Under the pieces are notes generated by a model that saw only the letters and a program-made list of their open reading frames with translations, was not told the origin of the DNA and searched no databases. Source: Acanthacorydalis orientalis (Eukaryota > Arthropoda > Insecta > Megaloptera > Corydalidae). Taken from it: DNA of 64,000 bases. The first letter of the stretch is position 1; the number at the start of each line of letters is the position of its first letter. The translations under genes were made by a program, and so were the position numbers. This document shows positions 15,860 through 30,960 of the stretch, piece by piece. The stretch is taken from positions 21,206,126 through 21,270,125 of the forward strand of contig CM068314.1 in assembly GCA_034766995.1 (NCBI GenBank), read 5' to 3'.

Positions 15860-16926
15860 TATAGCGGTTGACATTGACAGATTTTGTTATAGTCAATAAC
15901 ATTTCGTAATTAAAAATTAAGAAATAATATATTTCAATATTAAATTCGAACAACAGCTTTACTACGAATCTAGACTGTCTAGTTCTTTTGAAGTATCAAA
16001 CCGTGAAGAAAAAAAATTGAATCAATTCTTTATAATCTTAATAATGTACACAAATGTGTGAGTACACACATTTTTTTACTTACTCATTAAAGATAATTAA
16101 AATAATTACCAAAAGAAATAACAAACAAATACACTTTACAACTATTTTTTTTCAATCGTAAATAATAATACTTTCATCTATCTATATAGTTAAAATAGAA
16201 TATTTTTATCTATCTATATTGTCAAATTCCGAATAATTTTATCTACCTAAGTTCAAAAATATATACGATATAACCAGATGTTTAAATAAAGTTTAATATT
16301 TATATATGAAAAGGTTACGTGAAAAACAGCGACCAATTCAATAATAAAAACATTCAAAAAAATGTAAAAAAAAACTTCTTGCTAACTAATGGTCTATACT
16401 TTATGAGGAACATAAAAAAGACATAAACCCTTCAACATATCAGTAAAATTATATCCAGTTTGTACAAGAGACAAACGGTATGGGATGTGCCATTTATTTC
16501 ATTTTTTTCCAATTACAGATAAGCCGCTTTTGCACGAAATCTCATATATGAATATCATTTTTTGTAACAAGAATAATAATAATATATATAATAAACTGAA
16601 CAGATAGTTTATGAGATATGTCCTGTCTGTATGTTACACACTTAAATTATTTAACATAATATAATCATTGTCTATTATATTTTCTGACAATTCTCATTAA
16701 TTAATTACAAATAACTTTTTTAATAAAATACTATAAACACGCAAATTTAAAATTAGTGAAGTAAATAAAATAGTTATCTTTTCGTAAAAAAATAATCAAT
16801 AAATATAAATTCCAATTGTAGTTCAAATAATATTGCTTACTGGAATAAATTTAAATGATTTAGAATAATCGAAATGATTATGTATAAAAACTATTTGCTT
16901 ATTTTATTGTGTACAATATACATATA

Positions 16927-16928
<2 letters not shown>

Positions 16929-16992
<64 letters not shown>

Positions 16993-17006
16993 TATATATA
17001 TATATA
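16929..17006. repeat. (TA)n microsatellite
   Basis: About 78 bp of TA with one GA interruption. Confidence 0.95.
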
Positions 17007-18636
17007 CAAATAAACTAAAAACAATGACTTTTTTTCTCTAAATAGACCATATTAAATTATTATAAATCATTGCTTCGTTAAATAAAAACTTTTACTTACT
17101 AATTAACAAACGTAACCTCAAAATGTCTATCGTTTGTATAGACAATTAAAATTTGTATAGTATTAAATTTCGATTTCAGTCTTGATTGTTCGTTATTGTT
17201 CTTAATTAAGTGATATCTTGATGTCAATTTATGATACTGCTTTATCAAATATGAAACCGATTTTTTAATTGAGAAAGGATTTTTTTATTTACAATGTTAC
17301 ATTTGGTATTTTTTATGTAACAAATTTAATAAAATACACGAAAATAAATAGATATTCAATATTATATATGAATACAAGTTATAATTTTCTAATTTTTTTA
17401 AACTATTACGAATATTGAAAATATTACAATAACGATTTATTTTTGATTTCTTTTTATTGTTTGACGGAAATATGTTATGTGAAAAAAATAAAAATAAATT
17501 TTAAAAACTTCTTTAACTGTTTTTTTAACGTACTGGATGATTAGGCACAGTGGTTCATAGTTAACGATATACATGTTAAAATTGTGTCCGAATTGCTCCG
17601 CAACAGCGTTGAATTTTATATTGTAATACAAAATTCGCCAAATATTTTCTTTTTGTTATTTCTTAGCCAGGGCGAATATATATTTCCGAATAAAATTTCA
17701 ATTGAATTTCGATAAAATACAATGTTTTTCTTTTGTGAAACACTTTTAATTGGAAAAATCCGTGTTTTATTAAATAAGTAATCTTGCTAGGTAGAAACCA
17801 ACAACATTGAAAATATATTTAAACCGACAAAAAAATGTTATATATATACATTCAAAGAGATAAAAATCTAGTTAATCAAGCACTGGAAAATTATTTGCGC
17901 AATGCTTAACTTTTAACATTTAGATGAATTTGTTTTTAATGCAAATAACTTTTCATTGTAAAAAAGTGAAATTTTAAATTTGTTTTAAATTCAATAAACA
18001 AAAATATTCAAATACAATATGCAATAGAAATTTTGAAATACAATTTATATGCATTTAATAAACTTTTTCTCAAATGTGTCATATATTTGTTATATTGTGA
18101 AAATACGAAATTGCATACATTTTTTTATTACTTTATAAACACGCAACTAAGTGTTAACGCTGTATGATTAAAATGACAAATATAATTGAATGAATTCGTG
18201 TCTATTATTAAATGACACAAAAAGCGGATAATAAATGATAACTCACTGTAAAAGTATATTACTTTTACGTTAGGAAAAATATTTTTACAGTCTGTTATAA
18301 TTAACGACACTTATCGCTTTCTTTTAAAAAGTAAAGAGATAAATCCAAAAAAAACAATTGATTCACACATCAATCAAAGAAATAATAGAAATGTTTGTAC
18401 ATTGTGGTTATAAAAAAACAAACATTTAATTGTGTGTAAATTTCATGCACTGTTTGAATTTATTAATTGTTTTGGACGGACGACGTTCGAGTCTATCGCG
18501 AAAATACATACTTGACAAAGAAATTCGAATATAAATACTTAATACGTACTTACTTTCAACATGCATGTTGGGAAATAAAGTCAGAATAAATATAGCGACA
18601 ATTACGTTGTATATAATACATTTCTACATTCTAGTG

Positions 18637-18696
<60 letters not shown>

Positions 18697-19800
18697 TTAT
18701 TTTAATGGTTAAAATAATTAATACTTTCCTATGAGACAATTAAGAATGTTTCAAATATTTTGCCAAAAACACTTTAAAAATTCACGTTTTTTAACAGTTC
18801 GGAAGTGAATTAAAAATATACAAATTGATATTGGAAGAAAGGTAGAAAAAAGACGAGAAAATAAATTTTGTAGACCAAAAGTAAACTATCACAGCTACAA
18901 AGCTTTATTTATTTTATAGCAGATATAATTAACAATTGAAATAGAATATTAATATTTTTGTTCGAATATCAGTATACAATCACTATGTAGTTTTGAGCAT
19001 CAAAAAAATGAGGTATTTAGAATTTGGTGTTGTTTTAATTGACCTAATGAATTAACCGAGTTTTTATTTGATATCAATTTCGGTTCTTGATACATCCTCT
19101 GATCTCTTGTAGAAAATAATTTTAATCGTATTGTAGGCATGTTGACATTTTTATATTTACTAATTAATTCGCTTTTTAATCTTTAATCTTTAAGCTGCAT
19201 GAGCATGACTTAAGAACCAAAATTAGACGTGATAGGTAAAGACATGAATGATTCACCAGCATCAAGACAATTAGGATAATATATCAACGGGGGACCACAG
19301 ACATAAAACCAGACAATTGTAACATTATTATAATTTTTCATAAAAGGACTATTGTTAATTGACTTCACTGACTTACGGCACTGCGCTACACAAATAAAAA
19401 CTATAAACTTCAGAAATTAATAAAACGTTACTTCACACTAGTAAAAATATATGCTTATATTGAAGCATAAGACCAGCCATACATAGAAATCAAACCGACC
19501 AATGTTTGTCAGCCGAATTCGGACGAATTTTTCAAAAAAAAAGACTGTGCAAGGTGGTTACAACAGATATTTCAGACGATATATTAGACATAATTTAGCA
19601 AAATACATGTTGAAAAACAATCTGTTTCTATTAAACAATATGTTTAGTATTAAGAATATTTTTAAATATTTTAAATACTGTTTACGTGCGACATATAGTT
19701 AAATAAATGTCAAACTACATAACTTAAAAATATAAAATCGTAACTGTGCGAAGTGTGCATAAATGTGTCAATTAAATGCATACATCATAGATACCATACA

Positions 19801-19855
19801 TACGTATATATGTGTGTGTGTGAGTATATATCTATAATATGTATATATATGTATA

Positions 19856-19905
<50 letters not shown>

Positions 19906-19906
19906 T

Positions 19907-19961
<55 letters not shown>

Positions 19962-19979
19962 CATATATATACATATATG
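19801..19979. repeat. complex TA/TG microsatellite block
   Basis: TG units, then mixed TATG/TATA, pure TA, TACA, TA and TATG. At about 180 bp it is one of the longest blocks in the window. Overlapping Tyr/Ile frames on both strands are artefacts. Confidence 0.9.
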
Positions 19980-20558
19980 ACAAGATATTTTCACATAATT
20001 CACTATTATTTCATACTTGCAAAAAAGATTAAAGTAATAACACCAAATGGCAACCATATGGATTTTATTGATGATCTGTAATATATTATATTATATGTGT
20101 ATACATTATATTATAGTTATCAGCATATATTCAAGTGTTTATAAATAAAGCTATCGAAATTCTGGAAATAATGTTAAAATATAAATTTATTTACTTATAT
20201 TTATATAAGATATACATTTATTTATTTATATACTATTTCAGTTAGTTTTCAACGTAGTAACATTTGTGAAATAAAAATGTATATAAATGCAAATTTATTA
20301 AAAAAATCTATTGCATCTAAAATGTTTTAACTTATTTATTCGATAAAAAATATGAATGCATAAAAATCCATTTTGGACAATCAGAATACAGCCATTCTAT
20401 AAAAATAATTTAATATAAAATTGTTATATTGTTCACAGAATTTTTTTTTCAATTTAAATAAAACTGGAATGATGGAAGTATATTAATTTCGACTTATTTA
20501 ACTTAAAGTAAAAATATTAATAATTAATAACGTAAATACACAAACACACATACATACC

Positions 20559-20614
<56 letters not shown>

Positions 20615-21000
20615 CTAAACGAAACTATAAATGAACAATTTTGAGAATATACAACTAATTACCTAAAAGATGATTACTTTTAGATAAAAATAACTATGGT
20701 GTAGATCAGAAAACAATTCATAAGAAAATATGAACTACTGTATTGTTAATATGTATGTAATTACCTTTTATACATACAACTTTACGATTTTTATTAGTAC
20801 ATTAAGATAAGTAATACTTTATTTAAAAAAATCGAAACGTATAAAGATGAGGAATAGAACAGAGAATACTTGCGTACATCTGGTTTGATTACAAATTTAA
20901 AAATAGATTTCCTGCTTACATGTAAGTGTTTTTAATACCTATACTTTTGGAATGATCATATACTTTTCGAATATTCATTAATAAAAATATAATTTACATA

Positions 21001-21115
<115 letters not shown>

Positions 21116-21684
21116 TAGCTAGATATATATGTTCGTATTTTATAGATAATAATTTGTAATACTATTACAACTTACAGCGTTGTCGTTCGAGTTTGTAATA
21201 ATATTTTTGCTTCCAAACAGTATTGATAGGTTTGTCGAATATTTGGCGCAGATTTGCGGTGTGTCGTTTCGTTACCCGCAGCATATTTTCAATAATAAAT
21301 GTTTATAATGATGAATGAAATTATTTTGTGTTTAAATGTTTAATTTTTATTTTTAAATGCAAGAATGTAGATACGCTTCCATAATAAACAAGATCATATT
21401 TCTTACATACTGTTAATTTGGAAAGACTACACAAAACGGTCTGTTTGATTAAAAATGCACGAATATAAAAAGTTTACTAAAAAGAAATAGTAATTATTAT
21501 GATTTACTCAATAATTTAAATCAACGATTATTTTTACACAATAATCACAATTCTGTTAAAAAAAATGCATCGAGTAGTATAAAAACTTTCGATACTAATT
21601 ACAACCATTCAACTTGTATAAACATTTCTTCTCTGACAATATTGTAATATAAGTGATTGATATTATTTTTATAAATAAAAAAAC

Positions 21685-21745
<61 letters not shown>

Positions 21746-22022
21746 AATAAAAAATAATATTGTTTACATTTATGTGTATAAAACAAACAATTGTTACATT
21801 TTCGTTGTATAAGGTAGATTAATAAGATAAAGTCATCATTGTACACTCTACATTAATACACATTAATTAAATTATTTAACAGTTTTACACATAGGGTTAG
21901 CGATTATTATTTTCACTGTTTGACATTTCCCAACTATGCGCTTCGCCTAGCGGTGAACTAATGCACTACAGCCGAACGAAGAACGAAGAAATACCATGCG
22001 TTGAGAAAGAGAAGACGAGACA

Positions 22023-22028
22023 TTTATA
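22023..22028 (-). promoter_or_regulatory. candidate TATA box
   Basis: On the minus strand TATAAA stands in a GC-richer setting (GCTATAAATG), followed about 25-30 bases downstream by a TCAACG segment that could act as an initiator. The surrounding 21.94-22.02 kb is less AT-biased than its flanks. It could be a promoter for an unseen minus-strand transcript. TATA-like strings are common in such DNA, so confidence is low. Confidence 0.2.
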
Positions 22029-22102
22029 GCTCCATTAAATAAGGTCGCATATTAAAAATAATATCACATGTATTTCATTTTATCACACCTACAATTGACA
22101 TG

Positions 22103-22150
<48 letters not shown>

Positions 22151-22471
22151 GTACAGATATATATGGTATACAATAAATAAAATGTGTTATACACACACAC
22201 AAGTGTTTTTATACTGCTTTACTGAATACAATACTATCAGAATAATATATTATTGTTAAAACTGTATCATTACAAATTATATATGAATTTATTGTGATTA
22301 AAACAACAATGAATAAATGTTTATATATCAATAACAATATATACTAGTATATACAACGTAAGGGTGAAAAAAGTTAGCTAACATAGAAAGTTGAATCTGA
22401 GCTCGTTTCAGTCTGAAAATCGATTCATTTCAGCAAGTATCTGGGCTATAAGCAGAAGTGAACGTATCGAG

Positions 22472-22505
<34 letters not shown>

Positions 22506-22651
22506 ACAGGGTTTGCATGAAACTGACAATGTTCTAAATTAGTAATAATTATTGTGAAGCATAAAATGACATGTAGTTGACAATGTATGTTGTTTTATTT
22601 TATAGCTACATGAAATGTAATTTGGACGAACATGTGTCGGTGTATATATGC

Positions 22652-22708
<57 letters not shown>

Positions 22709-22740
22709 TGTGTGTGTGTGTGTGTGTGTATGTATATATA
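22652..22740. repeat. (TA)n-(TG)n compound microsatellite
   Basis: About 26 TA units run into TCTG and TG units, then TATG. Confidence 0.95.
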
Positions 22741-23173
22741 TTTACATGTTAAAATTAAAATAAATGTAATTTCAAAACGTACTAGCAAGTTAATAGAAAA
22801 AAAGACAAGTATAACTTTTTAATACTCACGCCACTTGTAAAAAATGACGAATTTCAACTTATAAAGTACAATTAATATCAAAAGATGATGTATTTATGGT
22901 CATTTGTGTTTTTTAATATTTATTTTTTCGCATTATTTCCCAATTTTAAGATTAAACTTTAATTTAAGAGACTGAATTACTGATTATTTGGTTTCGAGAT
23001 TTATAGCTTTTTTTGACAAAAATAAAATTAAAATTCATAATTTAGATAAAATTTGTTTCAAACACAAAAAAGGTCGATAATGATATATTGAAATCATAAA
23101 AAATAGAATTATTAACGTCGTATTTTTTATTAAAATATAAATGTTTTCTTTTGCTACATTTTTCCTAGTAATA

Positions 23174-23593
23174 CAGTCGATTCCGATTAAAGTGAGCGTT
23201 GGAGAACAACTAATCTCCTTGTGATAATCGTTATATTAGTGATAGAAAAATTCCACTTATAAATTACCTTTTGCCAACTCCAACAATGGAAATATATATA
23301 CATAAAGTGCATTTTAAGATTTAATTAATATAATAATATAGAAAGACAATTTTGTACTTGCGGATACACAGAACAGTTATATTCTTTTTTTTAAAAAACG
23401 AAGTCTATTTCAATTTTATGACAAAGAGTGAATTTCTTAGAGAAGATCAAATTTACTCGGTACATCCGTGAAGGTGCTCATTATAAATGTGAATGTTATA
23501 TGTAAATATGCAGGAACCAAACGGAATGTGAATATTTGCTCACTATAGCCAAATATTCCTTCTTTTAATGTTGGTTATAACTGAGGTTCACTG
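23174..23593. mobile_element. pogo/Tigger-type MITE, 420 bp
   Basis: The left end reads TACAGTCGATTCCGATTAAA and the reverse complement of the right end reads TACAGTGAACCTCAGTTATA. These are imperfect terminal inverted repeats of the shape typical of Tigger/pogo elements. TA lies at each boundary (23,172-23,173 and 23,594-23,595), as expected of a TA target duplication. There is no transposase frame inside, so it is non-autonomous. Confidence 0.7.
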
Positions 23594-23675
23594 TATTTAT
23601 AAAGGTGTTTATTTCAGATAACGTGAATTACTGAACTTTTATTTCTATTTAAACATGAACGATATATATAATGAA

Positions 23676-23738
<63 letters not shown>

Positions 23739-24360
23739 GAGAGGAGAGGGGGCAAAAGATTATTTTATTTAAAAAAAAGTGATTAAATATATGAAAGTTC
23801 TGATTGAAAAGAATATATAATTTATACTGTTTTCAAATACATTGAGGTTATATTTATACCAACCTTATTAAAATATGTATGTATATCCTTAATATGGCAA
23901 GTAAATTCTCGTCTTGTTCGGAAAACAAGAAATCTTGTACATTTACATCTTAATTTCTAGTAACATAAGATGTACTTGTATGATTAATTTCAAACGGTCA
24001 TTAGTGTACTGGGTCATAGATGCATTTGATAAAGTACGATTGTTACTACAAAATCGATATGAAGATTTACACCTCTATGAGAACGATTTACCGTAATCGT
24101 AACCTGCATTTCAAATCAACACATAAATGTGTTGAACAACTTATATTTAGATCATGCTACAATATCCATTATACAAACGTATCATAGATAATTGTACACT
24201 ATCATCGTGGTAATAAATTAGGCTAGTTTTGAATGAAACAAGCCATGACAATTTCAAATAATAGTATATTATTTTTCAACACCGTTGTATGTGTATTATT
24301 TACTCGCTAAAAGGCATAAAATTGAATTATTTAAAAGGTAAGACATGCAACCTTCATCAG

Positions 24361-24401
<41 letters not shown>

Positions 24402-26920
24402 AAGGTTGAAAATAACATCAACGCTATAATGGAATTCAATATTAAATATCAATAGTGATATTTCAGATTTCAGAAAAGTGTAAAATGAAAGAAAGTATTT
24501 CTTGCATTAATTATTGCACTCTTTACATTTAGTTTCTTTTTCATGTATTATTTAGATTTTTAGTAGGTAAAATTATGAATATTTTGTAAAACATCTTCAT
24601 TTTGTAATAACTGAACAATATAAACCAATTAAATATAGAGAAAGTATTATTTTTTACGTATAATTTTGCAAGTAAATATTAATAAATATATCACGAATGT
24701 TTATACCATAAATCTTGTATTAATAAAAAAATGCGTAATGTATGTATGTACTTTGTGTAATGTACAGTTAAATTATTAATAAAATATTTGCAGTGATTTA
24801 TTTGAACAAGAATTTTGAAGCACAATAGTTATAGTTCATTAGATGGAGATGAAATACTATCATTATAGATACATTTTAATTACATAAAAAAGATTAGATT
24901 TATCGGTGTACTTGAATGTACTTCTGGAAACATTTCTTTTTCAATTTCTTACAAAACAAATAGTACTCAATATATATAATGTTCAAAAATATTTATTTTT
25001 ACAGAAATTATTGAAGTATCAATTTGGAATTTCAAGTTGTCATTAAGGAGTAAATACCTAAAATTATATATTCTATGTAGATGAATTTATTAAAACCATA
25101 CATTACATATTTTCAAATTATTAAAATTTTCAATTTAATACAAAATGCTACCTCTGCTATAGTTGAAATATTTAGCATATGAGATTATCACTGGCACAAT
25201 GTTCATAAAAATAGTACTCCGTAAATTTATGTAAATCTTATATAATGAGACATTTCTTTAAACGCTTGCATTATAGCAACAAACAATTAATATTAAACTT
25301 AATAGAAACATGTAGTATTTGTTGATTTTATGATTAGATCTGTGTAAAATATAATTTTTCTATTTACATTTCTGAAATGTAGTATTTTTTTATTACTAAA
25401 TTTGTATACTAGACTTTGTTGAGATAGTGTCACTTGAAAATATAGAAAAGGTGTAACCGCATTTCCTTGAAATAAATAAATATAAAGAGACATTTCATCG
25501 CTAATAGATTATACAGCTATAAATAAACATACAAACTGTAACCTTTACACTAGCCAATGGTCGACTAATCAAACAGAAGAATACTTACCACACCTTTTAG
25601 GTCGATATTTAAAAACCTTCGTCACAATCTGAATATTGAAGCATTGCTTTGATTTTATACTTCTATGTCATATAATCAGAATGATAAAAAAAACTTCTGT
25701 TGTGAATTATTACTTCGAAAATATGAATATGAATAGATGTGAGGTACTGTTAGAATAATACATATTTTTTAAGTATTTTGATTGTTACCTTTATTATAAC
25801 TTTCTTTTAAAATTACGATTTTAGTCTGAATGCATTAGAATAATGTAATCTAAATGCATTTAGGTTATACAATAGACATTTCTAGCATTTTAAGATTATC
25901 GAACTTTTAGTTCCGCTTAAGTATGAATTGCTATTTTTAGCTGATACGTCTAAATCAATAGCGCGAAACAATTCTTCACCTAGATATTAATTAACGAGTT
26001 GTTTCCGACACGAATCTCAAAAATAAATAACTATAAGAAAAGATTTAGTATCACAATTAAATTTATGTTTTGAAAATATCGATACAATTGGTTTGTACAT
26101 TTAAAATTGTTATACTTTAATAAAATTAGATTTGATGTTTTAAATATGCAAGTTTCGGGATGATTGACCTACACACTTTTTGTAAACAAAATACACACGT
26201 AAATTCTTCGATATAAATCTTATAATGGATACATGCTGTGAATGAATGAGAATCTTACTGTACTTTGCATTGAATTTAATAACCGTATATTCCAGTATAT
26301 GCGTTTTACTTGATTTAATCTAGGTCGTATTTTATTAGTATTATGTCATAGTACTATTATAAAATTTAGGTGCTATCTGATAGACTAGTACACTAGACAA
26401 TCATATCTAAAACTGAATACTACTTTTAAAATAAATGCGGTTTGAAACACAATGCAATCCGACCCTTGTTAGAAGTAAATTTGATGTCTAGTTATGGGGA
26501 AATATTTGATATGATCATTTAAAGAAAAAGGGAAATTAGTTAGTTTTAACTCATATTAATATCAGAGCATATTTATTAAATTTTCATTTTAATTCGATTT
26601 ATTTACCTTTTATTGTCTATTATTATATAACTTGCCCATAATTAACTAAAAATAATAAAAGAACTCATGAAATACTGACAGCTCAAAAATACTAAAACAT
26701 TGACTTAAGGAAGAAAGTGCAGGAAAAAAAATAAATTGAATATAAATAATGTCGATATACAATAACGAAATTAATCTGAATGTTAGAAGTTGCTTTTATT
26801 GAAGCAAAGATGTATATTATTTAAATATTTACGCAAAAAATAAATATTTATAACACAATCCAATAAGTTTATACAAAATATTTTATATACAAGCTCTATA
26901 TTGTAGGTCAAATACGCATT

Positions 26921-26967
<47 letters not shown>

Positions 26968-27244
26968 TTGTATGATTAGTAAAAATGTATTTTAAGTAAA
27001 AATAATTTATTTAAGCAAGGCAATTCTTCGTACACGTTATGTAATGATCTTTTTATACTCAAATAGAATAACAAAATATTTCCTTTTTAAATGAGCAAAC
27101 TTCAATATTTACTTTCTAGACACTATTTTAAGAAATGTAATGCAAACATTACAGCAAGACTACGTGATTGCTGTGTTTGTTATGAAGTTTAATACTTTTA
27201 TTTTAGAATGAAAACATGTATACATAACGCGTGTATATATGTAT

Positions 27245-27286
<42 letters not shown>

Positions 27287-28073
27287 GATTGTGTAAATTA
27301 TATATCATTTTGAAACGTTTAACAGTTAAGGAATACCTTCATTTATGTATCACTTTGAATGAAAATATAAAGTTGTTGCTATGTGTGTATTTAAAGTTTT
27401 CTATGGTTAATATTGAATACATACTGGAAGTTTTTTTATAAAAGCGATATGTCATTCTTTCACTATATTATTTTAATAGTTTTTATATGTCAATAGCAAC
27501 ACATGATTAATATTTTAAAATATAAAAGTAAATAAGTGTTTTTTTTTTAAAAAAAAAAGCAGTAGAATACATTTGTCTTAATTTTCATTTATCATTAGCA
27601 ACAAAGAATACATTTCAAAGTATTGTAAATTTATACCTAGAAAACAATTTGATCATTAGTGCTCTTTTTTTAAAAAAAATACTCATGGATAAACTAATCG
27701 TATTTTCTTAAGAAAAACATGACTGTTTAATAAAATTATGTTGTGAAATATTTAATGTTGGCATTACAAATTCGTTAGAAATATGTTTATAAATAAATGG
27801 AGAATAAAAAAAAATCCACCGCAATTTCTATTATATAAACGAAAAATAATCTTGAAGAAAAAAAAAACAAGTCAATTACAACACTATTACTACAGTGTAA
27901 CGTACTCTACCGATGAATATATATACTATAGGATTAACTAATGTATGAAGTCGGTAATATAGAAAACTGTGAGAAAATTAAACATTTACGAGAACTAATC
28001 TAGACCTTTGAATCCTATGTGCAGTTTATATAACGAGTGGAATTAATATATAATTTAAAAATAAATAACTTAC

Positions 28074-28178
28074 TAAAATAGTTCAAAGTCTCGCGGATTT
28101 GGTCCGGAGTAAGCTTCAGGTCAATTTCTTCTGGTTTCAGTGCTGGACTTGGAATAAACCAATCTTGATTTTCATACC
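28074..28178 (-). CDS. milton (TRAK) exon 3
   Basis: The acceptor ACAG and donor A|GTAAGT bound 105 bp, entering and leaving in phase 1. It encodes residues after the split Gly, including YENQDWFIPSP and LTPDQIRETLNYF. These align with the TRAK/milton stretch just before the HAP1 coiled coil (human TRAK1 has YDHDDW and LTTEQIEETLKYF). The next exon should begin the family's LCA-RV-QMTKTYNDIDAVTRLLEE segment and is not in the window. Milton links kinesin-1 to the mitochondrial GTPase Miro for axonal transport. Confidence 0.88.
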
Positions 28179-28789
28179 CTGTAACAAAAAAATGTTCAAT
28201 ATTCTAAAGAAATTATATTGATATATCCTATCTATTATTCAAGCAGTTTTTATATTTTAAAATTGGTTCTTTCTAATAATGAATATACAAATATAGTCAA
28301 TAGCACTTGGTCATCTATTTATTTTATTATACTAACATCAATGTAAACAATAAAAGTAATGGAAGACTGTGTACTGATTATATTAGTTAAGAATGTTGTT
28401 TCTGAGAGTATAAAATAAAATACAAAGCTAAAAACTATTTGTCTATATTTAAAGGACTTAAGAATGTTTTGAAATAAATAAGGTTAAGAGAATTATGTAA
28501 CATATAGACAGGTTTTTGAAATGTAATTTTAAAAAATAAATATATATTTACATGCCAACATATGGTTCACGAGTTTTACACTATATATAAAAAAAGGTCA
28601 CTTCAAAAATATTTTCTATGTGTTTGTATCATATATATACACACGTACACATTAGGAAATAAATTACTTTTGGTACTGTATTAATTAAATAGTGAAAACG
28701 AAAAAAATGTTCCAAAAACAATTCTGATATTGTGACTAAATCATTTTCCTTGTTTCGCACTACAAACCACAAACATTTTTATGATTAAA

Positions 28790-28916
28790 AATGTTTAATA
28801 AATGATTATTGATCATTTTTGATTGTTGCTTATGCGATTTTATGGCAACGATACCCCCGAGCGAAATAAGTATAAGCAACAATCAAAAATAAGTTATAAT
28901 CATTTATTGAACATTT
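28790..28916. mobile_element. foldback MITE, copy 1
   Basis: Near-palindromic arms: AATGTTTAATAAATGATTAT at the left and the inverse of AATCATTTATTGAACATTTG at the right. Inside them is a second inverted pair built on TTGATTGTTGCTTAT. The centre holds a GC-richer core with TGGCAACGAT. No coding capacity. Confidence 0.65.
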
Positions 28917-29050
28917 GTAACCAAAAAAAATGCGGATTGTAATGTAAAAATAGAATTCACTTGTGAAAGAAAAAAATGTTTTTATTAAAAACATTATATA
29001 ATTAATTTTTCGCTCCTCTAGAAGGCACAAATATTATTTATAATCAAAAA

Positions 29051-29152
29051 TGTTCAATATCTGATTAATTTTCTGCATCTATGAGAATGCAGTATCGCCA
29101 TTAAAATGGATAAAAGCAATAATCAAGATGTCAATTAATCAATTATTGAACA
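29051..29152. mobile_element. foldback MITE, copy 2
   Basis: The arms TGTTCAATATCTGATTAATT and its inverse near AATTAATCAATTATTGAACA enclose a core. Read on the minus strand, the core (TTGATTATTGCTTTTATCC, TGGCGATAC) matches the core of copy 1. Copies 1 and 2 lie 135 bp apart. Confidence 0.6.
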
Positions 29153-30115
29153 ATTAATCAGAAACAATTCTGTGAAGTATGGGGACTGTAAAATTTATTT
29201 GTAAACATGAATTAAGAAGCCACTGTGATAAAAACTACTATTGTAAATTACATTTTTCGTATTATTTTATATACAGTTACAATTATTTATTTTTATACAT
29301 TTTCTGCATTATTCTATATTAGTTAAATTGGACACAAAATAAAAAAAAAATACAAAATAAAATACTTTTTATTTTAAATTGAAATACATGTCAAGGATCG
29401 AGTGTAATGTATTGTAATTAAAATTGATATACTGTCATTAACTATGCTAATAATAGAAATGACGAAAGAAAAATATACGATTTTACACTAGGTAGTTAAA
29501 TAGTGAAGAAAACATATTTACAACTAAAGATCAAAGATAGATGAAAAATACACCATTAATTTACATATGTATACGGTTTCTGTTATATGAAACACACTGT
29601 TAACACTAATTTAGACGAAAGAAATGTCATATGATTTAAATTATGCACAAATTGTAGGAAACAAATGTTTCGATTTAGATTACTTAGTAACGAATTATTA
29701 TTATATAATCATATCTAATTTTATTCTTGTCGATTTAAAAAAATGATTAAAAATGTTATAATATGATCAACATATTTTTGAACGTATATTTTTTAAATAG
29801 AAAATAGCACTTTTTAGGTAATTTTCGATTAAAATTTTGTTTCAAAAAGACACGCCAAAAATGCATGTAATTTTATGTATTATTAAATTGTTTTGCATTA
29901 TTAACAATCATACAAATCTTACATTAGATATAGAACGAATACCGCTCAATTATTAGAAAAAAAGCCATTTCAAAAAATAAAGAAATTACTCGACAAATAA
30001 TCAATTTCATATTCAAATCAAAGTGGTAAAATTTATCAATCGCGAACAAATACATTACATACTTAAAACTTTACTTAAATAACAGTGAAAGTGAGATATA
30101 TTATATATGTAAGTG

Positions 30116-30119
<4 letters not shown>

Positions 30120-30188
<69 letters not shown>
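30120..30188. repeat. (TA)n microsatellite
   Basis: Pure TA array inside milton intron 2. Confidence 0.95.
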
Positions 30189-30194
<6 letters not shown>

Positions 30195-30960
30195 CATATA
30201 CCTAAAAAATTCATAACATCTCTAGTAAATCATCCTCTAATCATCCAGTTTGATTAGTTTTACTCTCCCCGGAAATATTTTTTATACGTTCAACACTGAG
30301 TTATTTACGTGAAAATAATTGTATAAGAACGAATATGAATAAAACATGACTAGAAACAAACCATTTACCTGTTACTTGTAATAATAACCACCTACTGATT
30401 TTTTTAAATTTAAATAATACCATAACTTTTAATTTGCCTGAAAGTTATATTCTTTATAAATAATAATAACGACAAACAAAAGTTATATTTAAATAATTCT
30501 ACATAATGAAATATTTGTTAATGATTATTTAATTCTTAATAAGTATTCGTTTTTTATACAAACGAAATTTAATTAAATCCTTGCGCTTCACCAAATTCAA
30601 TTAAATTGATCCTATGATATTTGGTTTTAAATTATATAAAATTAATATTGTATATCAGTAAAGTACAACTATATCCACTTGAAGGCAATGAACATCTTTA
30701 AATAATATGATAGATTGCCCGTTATATCCCACACTGAGAGGCAATATTAACCTCTTTAAAAACTACTATATAATAAGCAACACAAATTAGTATCAATCCA
30801 AATAATTGGTATAAAATGCAGTAACTTATGTTTCCTTGATTATTTATTTATAATTTTGAAATAAAACTATCTAATATAAAGATAAAAATATTCTAAGACA
30901 ATTCTGAAGAATTATTATAATATTAATACTAAACTGAATTTATTTAGAAAAAAATCTTAC

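Larger units (their letters stand above)
28179..30960 (-). other. milton intron 2
   Basis: About 2.8 kb between exons 2 and 3. It holds two foldback elements (28.79 and 29.05 kb) and a TA tract (30.12-30.19 kb). No exon is seen. Confidence 0.8.

Noticed and set aside
21940..22020. tRNA-like string (GCTTCGCCTAGCGGTGAA)
   Set aside because: It resembles an A box, but no B box, acceptor stem or cloverleaf follows.
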